Counted from the stretch's first letter, positions 8,058 through 15,905 are shown. The stretch: 39,858 nucleotides of DNA from Cytophagaceae bacterium (GCA_947450865.1 CANFWR010000008.1:1-39858); one strand, 5' to 3'. The notes: generated by a model from the sequence alone, not told the origin. A program made the numbers and translations.

Positions 8058-9029
8058 TTTTTCGTTAAAATGTTTTTGGTTTAAGGCCAAATTCATCTGG
8101 TTCCACTCTATTTTCTTCGAAAATGGTGCTTTTCTAATCGCACAATCAGCGATCGAGCAATGACTACAACATTCATCTAAACAAGGATCCGCGTGGACAA
8201 ATATCTCCACGTGGGTAGCTTGTAACTCACCTAACATTTCTTCAAAGGCGTGTATTTCCTCGTGTGTTCTGTTTAAATCCCAATAACGCGGCAATGTCAA
8301 GTGGCAATCGATATGCAAATCTCCGCCATATTGTTGCACGCGCAAATTGTGTAAATCAATCCATTCCTCTTTCTTATTCTCCACAACCCAATCTGTTACT
8401 TTTTGGAACAAAGCAGGGTTTGTTTCATCCATTAAAGCTGCCACAGATTCCCTGATCAGATGAACACCTTGCCAGCACATAAAGCCAGCAAATAAAAAGG
8501 AGACCACTGAATCGACCCAAAACCAATGGGTATAATAGGTGAGGGCTAACGCAGCTACCACTAAAATCCCATTATAGGCATCTAAACGTAGATGTTTCCC
8601 ATCTGCGATAAGCGCAGGAGAGTGGGAGGAACGCCCTTTTTGGACTAAGAAATAACCCATTAATCCGTTAATTCCGGCAGAAACAAAAGAAACGGCCATA
8701 CCCACATCTAAGCTCTTCAACTCAGGTGATGCATACAAATGCTGAGAAGCGTGAAGGAAAATGTAGGCAGCGGCTAAAAGAATAAGTACACCCTCTAATC
8801 CAGACGCAAAAAATTCAATCTTTCCATGACCATACGGATGGTTTAAATCTTTAGGTAACGAAGCTAAATAGATAGAATAATAAGCAAAACAGGCCGCTAC
8901 GACATTAATAATCGAATCCAAGGCATCTGTCAACAAAGTCGTGGAACCACTTGCATAGTAAACCGCAAACTTCGCTGCCATGATCAGCACCGAAACGACA
9001 AAAGAAAGAAGGACAAGCCGCTGTTTCAT
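8043..9029 (-). CDS. Cation diffusion facilitator family metal transporter
   Basis: 328 aa from the ATG at 9029. Five or six transmembrane helices, the motif HPYGHGKIEFFASGLEG, and metal-site residues in LLTDALDSI and GKHLRLDAYNG identify the CDF family (proton-driven efflux of Zn, Fe, Mn or similar from the cytosol). The cytosolic C-terminal domain has HADPCLDECCSHCSIADC, a cluster of five cysteines that could bind metal. The ORF track starts at 9086, but that would overlap the divergent Nudix gene and run through a perfect -7 element; the ATG at 9029 gives a normal N-terminus (MKQRLVLLSFVVS). The metal cannot be named from sequence. Confidence 0.9.
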   Translation of the reverse strand: MKQRLVLLSFVVSVLIMAAKFAVYYASGSTTLLTDALDSIINVVAACFAYYSIYLASLPKDLNHPYGHGKIEFFASGLEGVLILLAAAYIFLHASQHLYASPELKSLDVGMAVSFVSAGINGLMGYFLVQKGRSSHSPALIADGKHLRLDAYNGILVVAALALTYYTHWFWVDSVVSFLFAGFMCWQGVHLIRESVAALMDETNPALFQKVTDWVVENKKEEWIDLHNLRVQQYGGDLHIDCHLTLPRYWDLNRTHEEIHAFEEMLGELQATHVEIFVHADPCLDECCSHCSIADCAIRKAPFSKKIEWNQMNLALNQKHFNEKLARS

Positions 9030-9034
9030 TAAGA

Positions 9035-9042
9035 CAAAGATA
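9035..9042 (-). promoter_or_regulatory. -7 promoter element of the CDF transporter
   Basis: On the minus strand TATCTTTG, a perfect TAnnTTTG, five bases before the ATG at 9029. The transcript would begin at or just before the start codon, so a leaderless mRNA is predicted. Confidence 0.6.
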
Positions 9043-9043
9043 G

Positions 9044-9051
9044 TATTTTTA
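9044..9051 (+). promoter_or_regulatory. Putative -7 element of the Nudix gene
   Basis: TATTTTTA matches TAnnTTTG at 7 of 8 positions and is followed by CCGA and then the ATG at 9056. The 26-bp divergent intergenic region thus appears to carry back-to-back promoters, each abutting its start codon. Confidence 0.4.
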
Positions 9052-9055
9052 CCGA

Positions 9056-9610
9056 ATGGAATCGGAAAACAATCCTTGGAAAACACTCAGTCAAGAAACA
9101 GCCTACGAGAATGCCTGGATTCGGGTGGAACACCATGAAGTCTTGAATCCGGCCGGCAATCCCGGAATTTATGGGAAGGTACATTTTAAAAATACGGCTA
9201 TATCCATTGTGGCTATCGACTCCGAGTGTTTCACGTATTTGGTTGGTCAATATCGATTTACTTTGAATGCCTATTCTTGGGAGGTTCCGGAGGGTGGTTG
9301 TTCCATCGAATCAGGGGAATCTACTTTAGCCGCTGCTAAACGCGAATTATTGGAAGAAACAGGCTTAATCGCCGCAGAGTGGACAGAACTAGGGGAGGTG
9401 TACCTTTCGAATTCGGTGAGTGATGAGAAAGCGGTGATGTATTTGGCCCAAAACCTCAGCCAACACCAAGCCTGCCCAGAAGAAACCGAACAATTAAAAA
9501 TCCGTAAAATCCCTTTAAAAGAAGCGATCGAAATGGCTCAAAATGGCCAGATTACTGACGCCCTGAGTGTATTGACGCTCTTAAAGATCCCAGCTTTGCA
9601 TTTGCTTTAA
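9056..9610 (+). CDS. Nudix hydrolase, ADP-ribose pyrophosphatase-like
   Basis: 184 aa. The Nudix box is recognisable as EGGCSIESGE...KRELLEETGL. The catalytic REx2EE core (RELLEE) is intact, while the first glycine region has an extra residue relative to the strict GX5E pattern. YLVGQYRFTLNAYSWEVPEGG is typical of ADP-ribose/nucleotide-sugar hydrolases, which cleave NDP-X to NMP plus phosphate-X. The exact substrate is open. The 3' end overlaps the convergent surE gene by 30 bases, so the last residues of both proteins are encoded on opposite strands of the same DNA. Confidence 0.85.
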   Translation: MESENNPWKTLSQETAYENAWIRVEHHEVLNPAGNPGIYGKVHFKNTAISIVAIDSECFTYLVGQYRFTLNAYSWEVPEGGCSIESGESTLAAAKRELLEETGLIAAEWTELGEVYLSNSVSDEKAVMYLAQNLSQHQACPEETEQLKIRKIPLKEAIEMAQNGQITDALSVLTLLKIPALHLL

Positions 9611-10348
9611 CTCATCATAATCGGTCAAATCATATTTGACAGGTACAATGCTGACATAATTTTCTGCTAGAGCATCTAGATCGGTGTTGTTGTTCAAATC
9701 CTCGTTGTACAAATCCCCGTCCATCCAATAATAAGGTTTTCCATAGGGATCTTTACGCTCTTCAAATCGCTCTCTAAAAATCGCATTCGCTTGTTTCACC
9801 ACTTTAACCCCTTGCAATGGCATTGAGGAGTGGGCAGGAAAATTCACGTTTAAGGTAAGTCCTTTAGGTAATCCGTGAACTAATACTTGTTGGCAAATTT
9901 TGATGATATAATCGTGGCAATGGGAGAAATTAGCATCCGATGCAAAATCGCAAAGAGAGAATCCAATTGCCGGAATACCTTCCATGGCCGCTTCAATGGC
10001 CGCAGACATCGTACCTGAGTATAAAACGGCAATCGAAGCATTCGAGCCGTGATTAATACCTGAAACAACTAAATCGATTTTACGATCTTTTAGAATCTGG
10101 TGTTTACCTATTTTCACACAATCAGCCGGGGTTCCTGAACATTTGTAGGATTGAATGTGATCGCCAAAATCATTCGTTTTCACCACGCGCAACGGTTCTC
10201 CTAAGGTAATCGCATGCCCCATTCCCGATTGATGCGTATCAGGAGCCACTACTACGACTTCGCCCATTTCGGACATGATTTCCGTAAGAACGCGGATACC
10301 TTTAGAATAGATTGAATCGTCGTTTGCGATGAGAATAAGTGGCTTCAT
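9581..10348 (-). CDS. surE: 5'/3'-nucleotidase SurE
   Basis: 255 aa, normal for SurE, a metal-dependent survival-protein phosphatase acting on nucleoside monophosphates. Metal ligands are the NDD in LILIANDDSIYSKGI; the usual NDDG glycine is Ser here. VVAPDTHQSGMGHAITL, SGTPADCVKIG, SGINHGSNASIAVLYSGTMSAA and LNVNFP are the family signatures in the right order. It lies tail to tail with the Nudix gene (30-base overlap) and head to head with the GNAT gene, with a 37-bp gap. Confidence 0.93.
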   Translation of the reverse strand: MKPLILIANDDSIYSKGIRVLTEIMSEMGEVVVVAPDTHQSGMGHAITLGEPLRVVKTNDFGDHIQSYKCSGTPADCVKIGKHQILKDRKIDLVVSGINHGSNASIAVLYSGTMSAAIEAAMEGIPAIGFSLCDFASDANFSHCHDYIIKICQQVLVHGLPKGLTLNVNFPAHSSMPLQGVKVVKQANAIFRERFEERKDPYGKPYYWMDGDLYNEDLNNNTDLDALAENYVSIVPVKYDLTDYDELKQMQSWDL

Positions 10349-10385
10349 ATGTTGCTATTTTGATTGCAATTTACAAATTTTGGCT

Positions 10386-10862
10386 ATGATTTTACGCAAA
10401 GCGACGCTCGAAGACATTCCCCTCATTCAAGAAATTGCAGAAGAAGCCTGGAGACCCACCTACGGCCATATTTTAACGGAGGAGCAAACTTTGTACATGA
10501 TTCCGCTGATGTACAATACGGAATTAATTAGCAGTCAAATTCACTTATTCTCTATAGTAGAATCGGACGGTAGCGCAATCGGATATTGTGCTTTTGAAAA
10601 GACTTCAGAGACTGACGGTAAATTACATAAACTCTATTTACGACCATCCGTCAAACAAAAAGGCGCAGGAAGCTTCATTATCGAACAGATTAGTCATCAA
10701 GCTCGATTGATGGGACTCACATCCATCTATTTAAACGTCAACAAACACAATTCAGCTGTCGAATTTTACCTGAAGAAAGGTTTTATAAAAGACCACGAAA
10801 TGGTCTTAGATATAGGCAATGGCTACGTAATGGATGATTACGTTATGCGATTAATGCTATAG
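10386..10862 (+). CDS. GNAT family N-acetyltransferase
   Basis: 158 aa from the ATG at 10386. MILRKATLEDIPLIQEIAEEAWRPTYG is a typical GNAT opening, and LHKLYLRPSVKQKGAGSFIIEQ is the acetyl-CoA-binding motif A (with QKGAGS in place of the commoner QxxGxG). LNVNKHNSAVEFYLKKGF is the usual motif B. The substrate is unknown. The ORF-track start at 10329 lies inside surE on the other strand and adds an unrelated N-terminus. Its ATG follows AAATTTTGGCT, a near -7 element. The 3' end overlaps the convergent nucleoside phosphorylase gene by 20 bases. Confidence 0.8.
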   Translation: MILRKATLEDIPLIQEIAEEAWRPTYGHILTEEQTLYMIPLMYNTELISSQIHLFSIVESDGSAIGYCAFEKTSETDGKLHKLYLRPSVKQKGAGSFIIEQISHQARLMGLTSIYLNVNKHNSAVEFYLKKGFIKDHEMVLDIGNGYVMDDYVMRLML

Positions 10863-11709
10863 CTTTCTCGATCAAAGACCTAATTTGGCCTTCTGGGTCT
10901 TTAGAAAATTCATTCGTGATGCGATTCGCTAAAATAGCATTCAATGAAATCATTTCGTGCCCCATAGCACCCCCAAAAGCGTAATAGGCAGCAGTTTCCA
11001 TTTCGATATTGGTAATTTCTTGTTCACCTAACTTAGCAGCAGCGACTTTTTCTAAAAAATCGGGTCTTATCGAATGCATTCGAATCGTACGACCCTGCGG
11101 AGCATAAAATCCTGGTGCCGTTAAGGTAACTCCATTATACGCTTTCAACGGCGCAAATTGAACGCAAAGTGAAGCACTAGCTTTGGCTGCATATAGAGGC
11201 AATGGATAATCAATTGCTTTAGTCCAAGCGGCTAAAAAATCTTCAGATATCGACATTACAGAATCAAAACCGTAGAATTGGGCTAAATTATCAAATCCAA
11301 TCGCAGCAGTCGAAATCAAAATCGAATCCACTGGGATATGCGCTTGAATACTTCCTGATGTACCTATTCGGATGAGCCGCAAGGATCTTTTTTCGGTTTT
11401 CTCCAGACGCGTTTGGAAATCAATATTGACCAAAGCGTCTAATTCATTCATCACAATCTCCACATTATCCGCTCCAATACCGCTGGATAATACACCGATC
11501 TTTTTACCCCTTAAAACGCCTAAATGAGTCACAAATTCCCTTTTATGAACGATTTCAGTCACTTCATCAAAAAAGGCAGAAACAGTGGGAACACGCTCTG
11601 GATCACCCACCAAAATAAGGGTATCCGGAATTTGATCAGGCCGTAAGTTCAAATGATAGGAACTTCCATCCGGATTTATAATCAAGTCTGTGGGAGAGAA
11701 ATAGGTCAT
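10843..11709 (-). CDS. Nucleoside phosphorylase, uridine phosphorylase-like
   Basis: 288 aa. A PNP_UDP-family enzyme for phosphorolysis of nucleosides to base and ribose-1-phosphate. Visible motifs are LVGDPERVP (phosphate binding), SGIGADNVEIVMNEL, RLIRIGTSGS and the substrate-binding NIEMETAAYYAFGG. It is closer in form to uridine phosphorylase than to trimeric PNP, but base preference is not certain. The ORF track starts at a TTG (11715) that is the last part of a perfect TAnnTTTG promoter element; the ATG at 11709 is preferred and gives MTYFSPTDLIINPDG. Salvage role in the cytosol. Confidence 0.88.
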   Translation of the reverse strand: MTYFSPTDLIINPDGSSYHLNLRPDQIPDTLILVGDPERVPTVSAFFDEVTEIVHKREFVTHLGVLRGKKIGVLSSGIGADNVEIVMNELDALVNIDFQTRLEKTEKRSLRLIRIGTSGSIQAHIPVDSILISTAAIGFDNLAQFYGFDSVMSISEDFLAAWTKAIDYPLPLYAAKASASLCVQFAPLKAYNGVTLTAPGFYAPQGRTIRMHSIRPDFLEKVAAAKLGEQEITNIEMETAAYYAFGGAMGHEMISLNAILANRITNEFSKDPEGQIRSLIEKAIALIA

Positions 11710-11712
11710 GCG

Positions 11713-11720
11713 CAAATTTA
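11713..11720 (-). promoter_or_regulatory. -7 promoter element of the nucleoside phosphorylase gene
   Basis: TAAATTTG on the minus strand, a perfect TAnnTTTG, only three bases (CGC) before the ATG at 11709. A leaderless transcript starting at or next to the A of the ATG is predicted. Confidence 0.55.
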
Positions 11721-11750
11721 TTGATAATTTTCCAATGTAATAAGCCCCTC

Positions 11751-12191
11751 ATGAAAAGCACCAAGTCTCAAATACAGGCAAATCTGCGTTCCATCTTGGA
11801 AAATACGCTAGAAGAAGCTCGTAGAGAATATGTTTTGGCCAAAGAATCCCGCGATTCTGATACAAAAAGTAGTGCCGGAGATAAATTTGAAACGGGTCGA
11901 GAGATGATGCAACGAGAAATGGATAAGCTAAGTGCTTTGGTAGATAATACCCTTAATTCTATCGCCAAATTAGACAGACTAGCGGATTTACCTGCTTCAG
12001 CAGTCATTTCTGAGGGAAGCCTAGTAGAAACAGATCAAGAAACTTATTTTATTTCCATCGGATACGGCAAACTCGATTCCATTTACGCAATTTCCATTGA
12101 ATCACCACTTGGAGTCGAATTAAAGGGCAAAAAAGTGGGGGATCGCGTCGAAATGCGCGGCCGAAATATCACCATTAAATCAATCTTATGA
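11751..12191 (+). CDS. GreA/GreB-like protein of Bacteroidota
   Basis: 146 aa. An N-terminal helical, coiled-coil-like segment (about residues 5-75) contains DTKSSAGDKFETGREMMQREMDKL, and a C-terminal beta-rich FKBP-like domain contains GSLVETDQETYFISIGYGKL and SPLGVELKGKKVGDRVEMRG. This is the layout of Gre-type transcription factors that act in the RNA polymerase secondary channel. Related Bacteroidota proteins are often mislabelled 3-oxoacyl-ACP synthase; nothing here supports that. Whether it stimulates transcript cleavage is not shown. The ATG at 11751 is preferred over the upstream TTG at 11721. Its stop overlaps the next start as ATGA, so the genes are translationally coupled. Confidence 0.7.
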   Translation: MKSTKSQIQANLRSILENTLEEARREYVLAKESRDSDTKSSAGDKFETGREMMQREMDKLSALVDNTLNSIAKLDRLADLPASAVISEGSLVETDQETYFISIGYGKLDSIYAISIESPLGVELKGKKVGDRVEMRGRNITIKSIL

Positions 12192-12514
12192 AAAATGCAC
12201 ACTATCTCTATTTAGTTCTTTCCCTTGTAGGGGGGAGCATCACCTTTTACTATGTATACGAGGGAATGATGCTAAACAACGGGAAATTTGATGTCATTGA
12301 TTTTGTCCAAAGCACTTGGACGGCAAACCCTTACGCTAAAAGTTTAAGTTGTGACTTTTGGACCGGCGCCATCGCAGGCACCTTTTTTATACTGGCAGAA
12401 GGATTACGGATTAAAATCAAATACCTGTACCTTTATTTATTGGCAACCGTTTTAATAGGTTTTGCCTTTGCATTTCCCTTATTTTTATTCGTTAGACATA
12501 GACAATTAGCCTAA
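12188..12514 (+). CDS. DUF2834 membrane protein
   Basis: 108 aa with three predicted transmembrane helices: LYLVLSLVGGSITFYYVY, FWTGAIAGTFFILAEGL, and YLLATVLIGFAFAFPLFLFV, ending in the RHRQL tail. The FPLFLFVR ending and the W-T-A-N-P-Y/D-F-W loop match the DUF2834 family. Function unknown. It overlaps the Gre-like gene by four bases and is followed five bases later by a DUF1801 gene, inside a compact four-gene operon. Confidence 0.75.
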   Translation: MKNAHYLYLVLSLVGGSITFYYVYEGMMLNNGKFDVIDFVQSTWTANPYAKSLSCDFWTGAIAGTFFILAEGLRIKIKYLYLYLLATVLIGFAFAFPLFLFVRHRQLA

Positions 12515-12519
12515 TATTT

Positions 12520-12864
12520 ATGGAAGAATACATCAAGACCTTTCCGGAGGCCACGCAGAAAATTTTAATTGAAGTCCGTGATGCGATTCGTTCGGTCGTA
12601 CCGGAGGAAACAGAAGAAACGATGTCTTACGGGATGCCCACCTTCAAGTTAAATGGTAATTTAATCCACTTTGCGGCCTGGAATAATCATTTAGGTTTTT
12701 ATCCAACCCCTAGCGGGATTAAGAATTTTGTACAAGAATTAGCTCCCTACGAGGGTTCAAAAGGAGCGATTAAGTTTCCGTATCATTCACCTATGCCTTT
12801 GGAACTCATTAAAGAGATTACCTTATTTAGAGTTCAGGAGAATTTAGCCAAAAAGAAACGATGA
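12520..12864 (+). CDS. DUF1801 / YdhG-type protein
   Basis: 114 aa. EEYIKTFPEATQKILIEVRDAIRSVVPE, ETMSYGMPTFKLNG and HLGFYPTPSGIKNF are the conserved segments of the DUF1801 (YdhG, sometimes called iron-chaperone-like) family of small alpha/beta cytosolic proteins. C-terminal KGAIKFPYHSPMPLELIKEI also fits. The biochemical role is unproven. The stop overlaps the ATG of the following serine hydrolase gene (ATGA), a coupling arrangement. Confidence 0.8.
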   Translation: MEEYIKTFPEATQKILIEVRDAIRSVVPEETEETMSYGMPTFKLNGNLIHFAAWNNHLGFYPTPSGIKNFVQELAPYEGSKGAIKFPYHSPMPLELIKEITLFRVQENLAKKKR

Positions 12865-14366
12865 AAAAACTCCTATTCTGCTGCCTCCTTGCGGCAACTT
12901 TCAGCCTCAATGCTCAAACGAATGAAGAAAAGATCCATTCATTCATTCCCACCCTTGATTCCCTATTTAAACAGCAAGCGAACCTTTCTAAAATGCCTGG
13001 TCTCGTATATGGAATCGTATATAATGGCCGCTTAATTCATTCCAATGCGCTAGGTCTCGCACAAATCGAGAACGGCATAAAGGCCGACAAAACGATTGAT
13101 TTTCGCATTGCTTCAATGTCCAAAAGCTTTGCCAGCATGGCCATTCTTCAGCTGAGAGATGCGGGGAAATTACGCTTAGACGATCCGGCAGCCAATTACA
13201 TTCCGGAATTGAAAACCACTCAATCGCTCACAAAAGATGCCCCTGTCATCACCATTCGTCATTTATTAACACATGCGGCTGGATTTCCAGAAGATAATCC
13301 TTGGGGCGATCGCCAATTAGGCATTTCAGATGAGACCTTTAGAGCGATGATCAAAAAAGGAATTACTTTCTCGACAAACCCAGGCGTGAGCTATGAATAC
13401 AGCAATATGGGTTTTGCGATGTTAGGTTTAATCATCAAAAACGTGAGTGGCCAAAGCTACCAATCTTACATCAAAGAACACATTTTCAAGCCCTTAGGAA
13501 TGAATAATACCTATTGGGAATACAGTGAAGTCCCGGCAAACAAATTAGCCTATGGATACCGTTGGCTAGATAATAAATGGGTAAAACAACCCATGGAGCA
13601 CGATGGAGCCTATGGTGCGATGGGGGGATTGATCACTACTTTGGAAGATTTCAGCAAATACACGGCTTTGCACTTATCTGCCTGGCCAGAGCGAGATGAA
13701 ACAGAAAAAGGCCCACTTAAACGTAGTTCCTTACGAGAAATGCAATTCCCTTGGAATATCAGCGGATTTAATCCCAAATACACCTATCCAAACGGCCGAA
13801 TCGGTAGTTCCTTTACTTCGTATGGCTATGGTTTAAGCTTCTTACAAGATGATCAAGGAAGACGCTCTGTGGGACATTCAGGAGGATTACCTGGTTTTGG
13901 AAGTAATTGGCGGATTTATCCAGATTATGATTTAGGTATCATTTCCTTCGCGAATGTTACCTATGCACCCGCTAGTTTTATCAATCTCAAAGTGCTCGAT
14001 TCCTTAATTTCTTCTACTCAGCTAAGTCCTAGAAAATTACCGGCGTCTGCCATTTTAAAGCAAAGACAATCCGAATTAGTTCGCTTATTACCGGAATGGA
14101 AGAATGCGCCTGAATCAGGTATTTTCGCCGAAAACTTCTTTCTAGATTATTTCCCAGATAAGTTAGCAGCTGAAGCAAAGGCTATTTTTGAAAAGATTGG
14201 AACCATTCGATCCATTCAAGAAATCGAACCAGAAAATAACCTGAGAGGCACCTTTCGAATCATTGGCGAAAAGGGAAATGCAGCAGTGTACTTTACGCTA
14301 AGTCCTGAAACTCCAGCTCTCATCCAGGAATACCATATCCAAGAAATAAAAAAGGCTCATAATTGA
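12861..14366 (+). CDS. Secreted serine hydrolase, class C beta-lactamase fold
   Basis: 501 aa. A signal peptide (MKKLLFCCLLAATFSLNAQ) precedes a beta-lactamase/DD-peptidase-like domain of about 370 residues. Catalytic residues are S85-x-x-K88 in SMSKSF, the YSN triad in YEYSNMGF, and HSG in VGHSGGLPGFGS. The C-terminal 110 residues form a separate small domain often found in this group. It is likely a periplasmic or surface esterase, peptidase or carboxypeptidase; a true beta-lactamase role is not implied. Last gene of the four-gene operon. Its stop codon lies inside a bidirectional terminator and overlaps the end of convergent trhO by ten bases. Confidence 0.88.
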   Translation: MKKLLFCCLLAATFSLNAQTNEEKIHSFIPTLDSLFKQQANLSKMPGLVYGIVYNGRLIHSNALGLAQIENGIKADKTIDFRIASMSKSFASMAILQLRDAGKLRLDDPAANYIPELKTTQSLTKDAPVITIRHLLTHAAGFPEDNPWGDRQLGISDETFRAMIKKGITFSTNPGVSYEYSNMGFAMLGLIIKNVSGQSYQSYIKEHIFKPLGMNNTYWEYSEVPANKLAYGYRWLDNKWVKQPMEHDGAYGAMGGLITTLEDFSKYTALHLSAWPERDETEKGPLKRSSLREMQFPWNISGFNPKYTYPNGRIGSSFTSYGYGLSFLQDDQGRRSVGHSGGLPGFGSNWRIYPDYDLGIISFANVTYAPASFINLKVLDSLISSTQLSPRKLPASAILKQRQSELVRLLPEWKNAPESGIFAENFFLDYFPDKLAAEAKAIFEKIGTIRSIQEIEPENNLRGTFRIIGEKGNAAVYFTLSPETPALIQEYHIQEIKKAHN

Positions 14367-14376
14367 GCCTTTTTTT
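14348..14376. terminator. Bidirectional terminator that encodes both stop codons
   Basis: AAAAAAGGCTC-ATAATT-GAGCCTTTTTTT: an 11-bp stem flanked by A and T tracts, so it works as an intrinsic terminator on either strand. The TGA of the plus-strand serine hydrolase (14364-14366) and the TGA of the minus-strand trhO (14357-14359) both fall within it. The stem makes the two proteins end in similar residues, KKAHN and KKAQL. Confidence 0.85.
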
Positions 14377-15355
14377 GTTTTTCTATTTTCTCTGTCCGTT
14401 TAAAGGACTTGAATCCTAATTCAGGGGAATAACCCACTGAGTTTTTGGAATAATATCCTTTCTCATTGTAAGGGCGCTTCCGGGGATGCTCTTTACATTC
14501 AGTAGAGCAGGCTCCTTCCATCTCTTTAAGACAGGATGGGCAAATAGCTAAATGCTCATTGCATTCCGGATTGGCGCAATTGACCATGTGATCTGATTTC
14601 GTATGACAAACATGGCATTCTGAAACAACCTCTGGATTCACTGAATTCACTGCCGTAGCGACACGGTTATCAAACACATAGCAAGAACCATCAAAATCCT
14701 CTCCACCTTCTTCTAAACCATATTTAATGATACCGCCATGCAATTGATATACATCCGTAAATCCTTTTTCAATTAGATAAGCGGATGCTTTCTCGCACTT
14801 AATCCCACCAGTGCAATAGGTAATGACCTTTTTGTTTTTCAAATGCTCAATTTCCTGTACGTGATCAGGTAAATCGCGCAGATTCTCCATATCAAACGTG
14901 TAGGCACCTTTAAAACGACCTAATTCGTGTTCATAATTCGAACGCATATCGACTAAAACCACATCTGGATCATTCTTCAATAATTGCTTGAATTCTTTCG
15001 GCTTCAAATGCTTGCCCGTTCTAACGCGAGGATCAACTACTAAATCAGAATGAACGATTTCATTTTTTACTCGAACGTGCAATTTGTTGAATGTATGCGC
15101 TTCGTGATAATCAATTTTGAAGTCAAAATCAGAGCCAGCGAAAATCGGATCATTTTCTAACCACTTCATGTAAGAATCGCAATCCGCTTTTAAACCCGAA
15201 ACGGTTCCATTCAAACCCTCAGCGGCGACGATTACACGTCCCAAAAGGTTATTTTCAATGCAAAAAAGGTGATGTTTTACTCGGTACTCTTCCGGATTCG
15301 GAATAGGAGTATAGTTATAGTAAAGCAATACACTGTAAGGTTTCATCTTCAACAT
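14357..15355 (-). CDS. trhO: tRNA uridine(34) hydroxylase TrhO (rhodanese family)
   Basis: 332 aa. TrhO (formerly YceA) uses oxygen to hydroxylate U34 of certain tRNAs on the way to 5-methoxy- or carboxymethoxyuridine. The N-terminal region (PYSVLLYYNYTPIPNPEEYR) is the UPF0176 domain. The rhodanese domain (about residues 125-225) has DVVLVDMRSNYEHELGRF and the catalytic cysteine loop YCTGGIKCEKAS. The C-terminal part has several cysteine pairs (CHVC, CANPEC, CPSC, CSTEC) suggesting zinc binding. Start may be the ATG at 15355 or the in-frame ATG at 15346. Downstream of tRNA-Leu on the same strand; the gap is 27 bases, so co-transcription with the tRNA is possible. Confidence 0.9.
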   Translation of the reverse strand: MLKMKPYSVLLYYNYTPIPNPEEYRVKHHLFCIENNLLGRVIVAAEGLNGTVSGLKADCDSYMKWLENDPIFAGSDFDFKIDYHEAHTFNKLHVRVKNEIVHSDLVVDPRVRTGKHLKPKEFKQLLKNDPDVVLVDMRSNYEHELGRFKGAYTFDMENLRDLPDHVQEIEHLKNKKVITYCTGGIKCEKASAYLIEKGFTDVYQLHGGIIKYGLEEGGEDFDGSCYVFDNRVATAVNSVNPEVVSECHVCHTKSDHMVNCANPECNEHLAICPSCLKEMEGACSTECKEHPRKRPYNEKGYYSKNSVGYSPELGFKSFKRTEKIEKQKKAQL

Positions 15356-15382
15356 GATTTACAGATTAAACAAAAAATTAAG

Positions 15383-15465
15383 TGACGATGGGGAGATTCG
15401 AACTCCCAAACCTTAACGGCACTACCACCTCAAGGTAGCGTGTCTACCAATTTCACCACATCGCC
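15383..15465 (-). tRNA. tRNA-Leu (anticodon GAG)
   Basis: 83 nt on the minus strand. Acceptor GGCGATG pairs with CATCGTC (one G-T pair), discriminator A. The D arm contains GTGGTGAAATTGGTAGACAC. The anticodon stem-loop is CTACC-TTGAGGT-GGTAG with anticodon GAG, reading CUC and CUU. The variable arm is a short leucine type (TGCCGTTAAGGT). The T arm is GGGAG-TTCGAAT-CTCCC. CCA is not encoded: the discriminator is followed by CTT, so the end must be added by CCA transferase. Confidence 0.95.
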
Positions 15466-15477
15466 AAAAACGGTTAG

Positions 15478-15485
15478 TAAAATTA
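15478..15485 (-). promoter_or_regulatory. Putative -7 element of tRNA-Leu
   Basis: Minus-strand TAATTTTA, 7 of 8 matches to TAnnTTTG, 12 bases before the 5' end of the mature tRNA. This is a sensible distance for a tRNA promoter with a very short 5' leader. Confidence 0.35.
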
Positions 15486-15536
15486 CCAATTATTTACTTA
15501 CTTGCCAAGAATTACAGAACTCAAAAAATTCTTACA

Positions 15537-15905
15537 ATGGCTTTAGAAATAAGCGGAAAATTAATCAAGAAATTACCTGAGGTTACAGGAACAGGTAAAA
15601 ACGGCACCAACTGGATCAAGCAAGAATTTGTGATCGAAACACAAGATCAATACCCTAAAAAGGTGTGTATGTCAGTTTGGGGTGATAAAACACAAGATTT
15701 AGGTCCGGTTCAAGAGGGCGAAATCGTAAAAGTGCAATTCAACGTAGAATCAAGAGAATACAACGAGCGTTGGTATACAGAAATCCGTGCATATCGTTTA
15801 GATCGCACTGGTTCAATCCCAGCAGGAGTGGAGCCTACACCGGCAGCAGGCGGATACCAATTTCCTCCATTAGCTGCGGAGAGTGGGGATGATTTACCAT
15901 TCTAA
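15537..15905 (+). CDS. DUF3127 protein with SSB-like acidic tail
   Basis: 122 aa. LEISGKLIKKLPEVTGTGKNG, IKQEFVIETQDQYPKKVC and FNVESREYNERWYTEIRAYR are the conserved blocks of DUF3127, a small OB-fold-like family of Bacteroidota. After about residue 98 comes a low-complexity linker rich in Pro, Ala and Gly, ending in GDDLPF. That ending closely resembles the DDxIPF tip with which bacterial single-stranded DNA-binding proteins recruit partner proteins. A nucleic-acid-binding role with docking of replication or repair proteins is therefore an inference; no direct function is known to me. It stands alone between divergent tRNA-Leu and a repeat-rich terminator region. Confidence 0.85.
   Translation: MALEISGKLIKKLPEVTGTGKNGTNWIKQEFVIETQDQYPKKVCMSVWGDKTQDLGPVQEGEIVKVQFNVESREYNERWYTEIRAYRLDRTGSIPAGVEPTPAAGGYQFPPLAAESGDDLPF

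Noticed and set aside
11751-12191. 3-oxoacyl-ACP synthase label for the Gre-like protein
   Set aside because: The protein is far too short, with no thiolase motifs; it has a Gre-like coiled coil and C-terminal domain.
12861-14366. Serine hydrolase as an antibiotic-resistance beta-lactamase
   Set aside because: The fold motifs are shared with many esterases and peptidases, and the C-terminal extra domain and operon context give no sign of a resistance role.
15537-15905. DUF3127 gene as the canonical ssb
   Set aside because: The core blocks match DUF3127 and not the SSB OB-fold sequence; only the C-terminal tip is SSB-like.
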